64,000 nt of DNA from CALBTQ01 sp036725605. GTDB lineage: Bacteria > Lernaellota > Lernaellaia > Lernaellales > Lernaellaceae. Where the stretch lies: contig DAIMDW010000005.1 of assembly GCA_036725605.1 (NCBI GenBank), positions 1 through 64,000 of the forward strand. The letters run 5' to 3'. Position 1 is the first letter of the stretch. The number at the start of each line of letters is the position of its first letter. Both the position numbers and the translations under genes were made by a program. The notes under the pieces were generated by a model that was not told where the DNA came from, made no database searches, and saw only the letters and a program-made list of their open reading frames with translations. Positions 61,636 to 64,000 of this stretch are shown here, in pieces.

Positions 61636-63087
61636 ATGAAACGCAAGTACACGATCGCGATTTTGGTGCTGATGTTGCTGCCGCTGCTGGGCGCGTGCGA
61701 ACCCTGGAACGATGCCTGGGACGACCTGTTCGGCGAAGAGGAAAAGGAAGACCATCACCGGCGGGCGTACCAGGACATTCCGGCTTTTGTCGGCGGCCGC
61801 TACGGTCTGTTGATCGATCCGTATGACGGTTCGGTGGACCGCGTCGACCCGGCGGGCAAGAGCCGCATTTCGATTCCCACCTCGCCGGATCCCAAACACG
61901 CGGCGGTGATCAAAGACGGCGCCGCCTTTGCCGTGCTCGACAACGTGCAGCACGTGGTGCGCATCATCGATGTCGCCGCGGCGCGCGTGATCAAAACCAT
62001 CGCGGTCGGCGAGGCCGTGAATCGGCTGATCGCCAATCCGTACGGCGGCTACCTGCTGGCGATTTACGATCCGGCGGCCGGCGAGGTCGATTTCGGCGAA
62101 AGCGGCATGATCAACTATTACAAGCTCGACATTCTCGACCTGGCGTCGCTGGAGCGCCGGACCGTCTCCATCGATTTCACGCCCGACAACATCATCTTCA
62201 ATCCGGACGGCCGCACTTGCCTGCTGGGGCGCGACTATCGCCTGGTGCATCTGGAGATGGACACGGTGCGGACCGTCAGTTATCCGCTCTCGCTGGGCCC
62301 GGGCGATCCGCGCACGCCCACGCGCATCGCGATCAGCCCGGACGGCGAGTTCGTCATCATCCTGGTATCCGAAACGCTCGATGTGTATGTCATCGATCTG
62401 GTCGGGCAGTCGATCAACATTCTCGACCTGAGCGGCAAGGCCGACGACATTCAATTCATTCCCGAGACGCGCATCGCCCTGATGCCGTTGAGCGGGAAAG
62501 GCTCGATCGCCGTGGTCGACCTCGATCAGCCGATGCCCGAAACGATCGACATCGACGCTTTTTTGGAGCGCGTGCTGATCAGCGACGACGGCCGCTGGGC
62601 CGCGTTGTATGGCCTGGGTGAAAACCAGATCGTCGTGCTGGACCTCGTGGAATTCGAGGCGCAACTGTTTCCGCTGGACGTGGCGGTCAACAGCTATCTG
62701 GCCGCCCCGGTGGCGTTCGCGCCCGGCAACGAGCGCCTGCTGGTCATCGGTTACGGCGAGGTCACCAACGACATCGACATCGTCGATTTGAACACCAACC
62801 GCGTCATCCCGCTCGGTTTCGAAGGCGAGATCGCCGATTACGTGTTCAGTGACCGGCAGCCGTCGCTGGGCGTGTTGCTGCATAGCGCGCAAAAATTCGT
62901 GCGGGTCAATCTGGAGACGCTCGATGCGCAATCCTGGCCGATCGGTCAACTGGCTGAGCGGCTGTATTACCTGCCGGAAGTGGAACGCTACATGGTCGAT
63001 TACGATCATCGCAGCGGTAAGTTGTCTTTCATGGGAGATCTGGGTTCGGATTACTTCTGGATCGCCGATCGCCTCTTCGACCGCTAA
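61636..63087 (+). CDS. YVTN beta-propeller lipoprotein without an Asp tract
   Basis: A 483-residue lipoprotein (LLGAC) homologous in architecture to the preceding one, but the acidic tract is replaced by a short Trp/Glu/Asp segment (EPWNDAWDDLFGEEEKED). Propeller blades include RYGLLIDPYDGSVDRVDPAG, HVVRIIDVAAARVIKTI, and NDIDIVDLNTNRVIPLGF. The start ATG follows GGGAGGG. The two proteins may form a pair of subunits. Confidence 0.82.
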   Translation: MKRKYTIAILVLMLLPLLGACEPWNDAWDDLFGEEEKEDHHRRAYQDIPAFVGGRYGLLIDPYDGSVDRVDPAGKSRISIPTSPDPKHAAVIKDGAAFAVLDNVQHVVRIIDVAAARVIKTIAVGEAVNRLIANPYGGYLLAIYDPAAGEVDFGESGMINYYKLDILDLASLERRTVSIDFTPDNIIFNPDGRTCLLGRDYRLVHLEMDTVRTVSYPLSLGPGDPRTPTRIAISPDGEFVIILVSETLDVYVIDLVGQSINILDLSGKADDIQFIPETRIALMPLSGKGSIAVVDLDQPMPETIDIDAFLERVLISDDGRWAALYGLGENQIVVLDLVEFEAQLFPLDVAVNSYLAAPVAFAPGNERLLVIGYGEVTNDIDIVDLNTNRVIPLGFEGEIADYVFSDRQPSLGVLLHSAQKFVRVNLETLDAQSWPIGQLAERLYYLPEVERYMVDYDHRSGKLSFMGDLGSDYFWIADRLFDR

Positions 63088-63099
63088 AGGCCACCGCTC

Positions 63100-63145
63100 G
63101 GATGCCGGCGCCCGCTTGATGGGGATTCGCGGAGCGCCGGCATCC
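63100..63145 (+). terminator. Long-arm hairpin downstream of the propeller operon
   Basis: A 12-bp perfect stem GGATGCCGGCGC / GCGCCGGCATCC with a 22-base loop, but no T run follows, so it may be a transcript-stabilising hairpin or a REP-like element rather than a true terminator. Confidence 0.5.
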
Positions 63146-63309
63146 CATATTTGACAGGCAATCCCGATTAGTGGTAGCGGTGCGTAACGGTCTCGGCCGT
63201 AACGTTTTGGTGCGTCGTCGTCCGGCCGATATTGATTTTCATCAATATTGACAGGGTGTTCGGCGCGCCAAGGCCATCAATCGCCAGCGAGGTGCGGCGC
63301 GATCCGACC

Positions 63310-64000
63310 ATGCGCAAACTGCTGAACGCCATTGCGAAATTTCTGGGGATGCTCGCGCTGCAAGCGGCGTTGCTGGCGCCGGTGTACTTTTTCCTGATGA
63401 TCCTCGCCGGATTGCATTTCGTGCTGCTTGCGTCGGTGATTCTCACGCCCGTTTGGTTGTGGATCTGGCGGCGGCAAAGCCGTTTCTGGACCGGCGCGGT
63501 GATTGTTTTCGTCCTGCTGCTCTACGCCATGCCCGCCGCGGCGCTCGTGCCCGCGTATCCGGGACGGATGGCTTTGGCGCTGGCGGTGGTCGCCGGCGGC
63601 GTGGTGTTGTTGCGCCGGCGGCTGCGCCCGATCACGATCGCCATGCTCGGCCTCGCCGTGCTGGCCGTCACGCTGGCGCTGACCTACAACGAAATGCAAA
63701 ACCTGGTCAACGAAAGCGAGATTGCCGCCCGCGACGAGTCGCTCGCCGGCGTGGGGCGGATGATCGTCCCTTACGAAAAGGCGCCGAACTTTTCGCAGAT
63801 GCGCCGCGTGGCGTTCAATCGTCCGCTCGCGCAATTGTGGGTGACGCGCGGTTTCGACGGGCAGGAAAATCAACCGAGCCTGATGATCGTGGATCTTGCG
63901 GACGATTCGTTCGCCGTGACCGCGCCGTCGCCGACCCAGGCCGTGGCCATCGACGAGGCGGCGCAGCGCGTGTACGTCGGCCACTTTCGCGAACGGTACC
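63310..64000 (+). CDS. Membrane protein with beta-propeller start, truncated by window end
   Basis: An open frame of 230 residues that runs off the right edge. The N-terminus has about six membrane segments (LGMLALQAALLAPVYFFLMILAG; AVIVFVLLLYAMPAAALV; ALALAVVAGGVVLL; ITIAMLGLAVLAVTLAL), then a periplasmic domain that begins like a propeller (LWVTRGFDG, LMIVDLADDSFAV, AVAIDEAAQRVYVGHF). It resembles the protein at 43103 in layout. ATG 63310 is weakly supported; an in-frame GTG at 63292 is an alternative. No good Shine-Dalgarno is seen. Confidence 0.68.
   Translation, partial: MRKLLNAIAKFLGMLALQAALLAPVYFFLMILAGLHFVLLASVILTPVWLWIWRRQSRFWTGAVIVFVLLLYAMPAAALVPAYPGRMALALAVVAGGVVLLRRRLRPITIAMLGLAVLAVTLALTYNEMQNLVNESEIAARDESLAGVGRMIVPYEKAPNFSQMRRVAFNRPLAQLWVTRGFDGQENQPSLMIVDLADDSFAVTAPSPTQAVAIDEAAQRVYVGHFRERY

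Noticed and set aside
60076..63009. A 977-codon open frame on the minus strand
   Set aside because: It is the reverse of the two propeller genes, with Val/Ile/Arg-rich composition typical of the complement of Asp-rich sequence.
1..64000. tRNA, rRNA, riboswitch or phage genes
   Set aside because: I read the intergenic stretches and saw none, though a covariance-model search would be the proper test.

Overview
The window looks like one chromosomal stretch from a Gram-negative, high-G+C bacterium with a deltaproteobacterial or myxobacterial flavour. Evidence for this is a wealth of lipoproteins with signal peptidase II cleavage sites, an Lgt-type diacylglyceryl transferase, a putative outer-membrane beta-barrel, B12-type radical SAM enzymes and fatty acyl-CoA enzymes. 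Eleven lipoproteins carry a long Asp-rich tract, often built of Asp-Asp-Asp-Thr-Gly units, directly behind the lipidated Cys, and a twelfth protein, cut by the window start, ends in such a tract. I associate this with deep-branching lineages such as Candidatus Lernaellota, but the assignment is only an inference. I saw no rRNA, tRNA, CRISPR array, phage or transposase.

Layout. 1-6347: tail of an Asp-repeat protein, a PAS-GGDEF diguanylate cyclase, a PLP enzyme of the ACC deaminase/D-cysteine desulfhydrase family, and a four-gene acyl-CoA dehydrogenase operon with two related helical proteins. 6383-12690: an Asp-rich lipoprotein, then a leftward cluster of three radical SAM proteins around a flippase-like membrane protein. 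12784-18035: an AT-rich island with three overlapping genes: a multidomain hybrid-free sensor histidine kinase, a receiver-like protein and a TIR-domain protein. This resembles a phosphorelay-controlled defence system and is the best candidate here for an undescribed system. 18154-23767: an outer-membrane protein, an Ntn-hydrolase-like lipoprotein, a sphingosine-1-phosphate-lyase-like enzyme and a divergent TetR regulator, which together could be a sphingoid-lipid utilisation locus.

23781-34433: lipoproteins (two paralogous VWA proteins, a TPR protein, an esterase), a GT-C-like membrane protein, Lgt, TrhA and a nitronate monooxygenase-like enzyme. 34537-41579: a solitary HsdR-N-type nuclease-like protein; a leftward operon of two class III aminotransferases (one with Glu in place of the PLP-binding Lys) and a zinc dehydrogenase; a bacterial eRF1/Vms1-like protein; and an SDR. 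41581-53260: secreted lipases/esterases, a membrane-plus-propeller protein, a CoA-transferase, an acyl-CoA ligase, a SlyD-like FKBP and an SGNH hydrolase. 53493-64000: a GT-C-like protein followed by a run of Asp-rich and beta-propeller lipoproteins, ending in a truncated membrane-plus-propeller gene.

Many starts given here are internal to the longest open frame. They were chosen from Shine-Dalgarno spacing, signal peptides or four-base ATGA overlaps. No gap between genes exceeds 300 bases.
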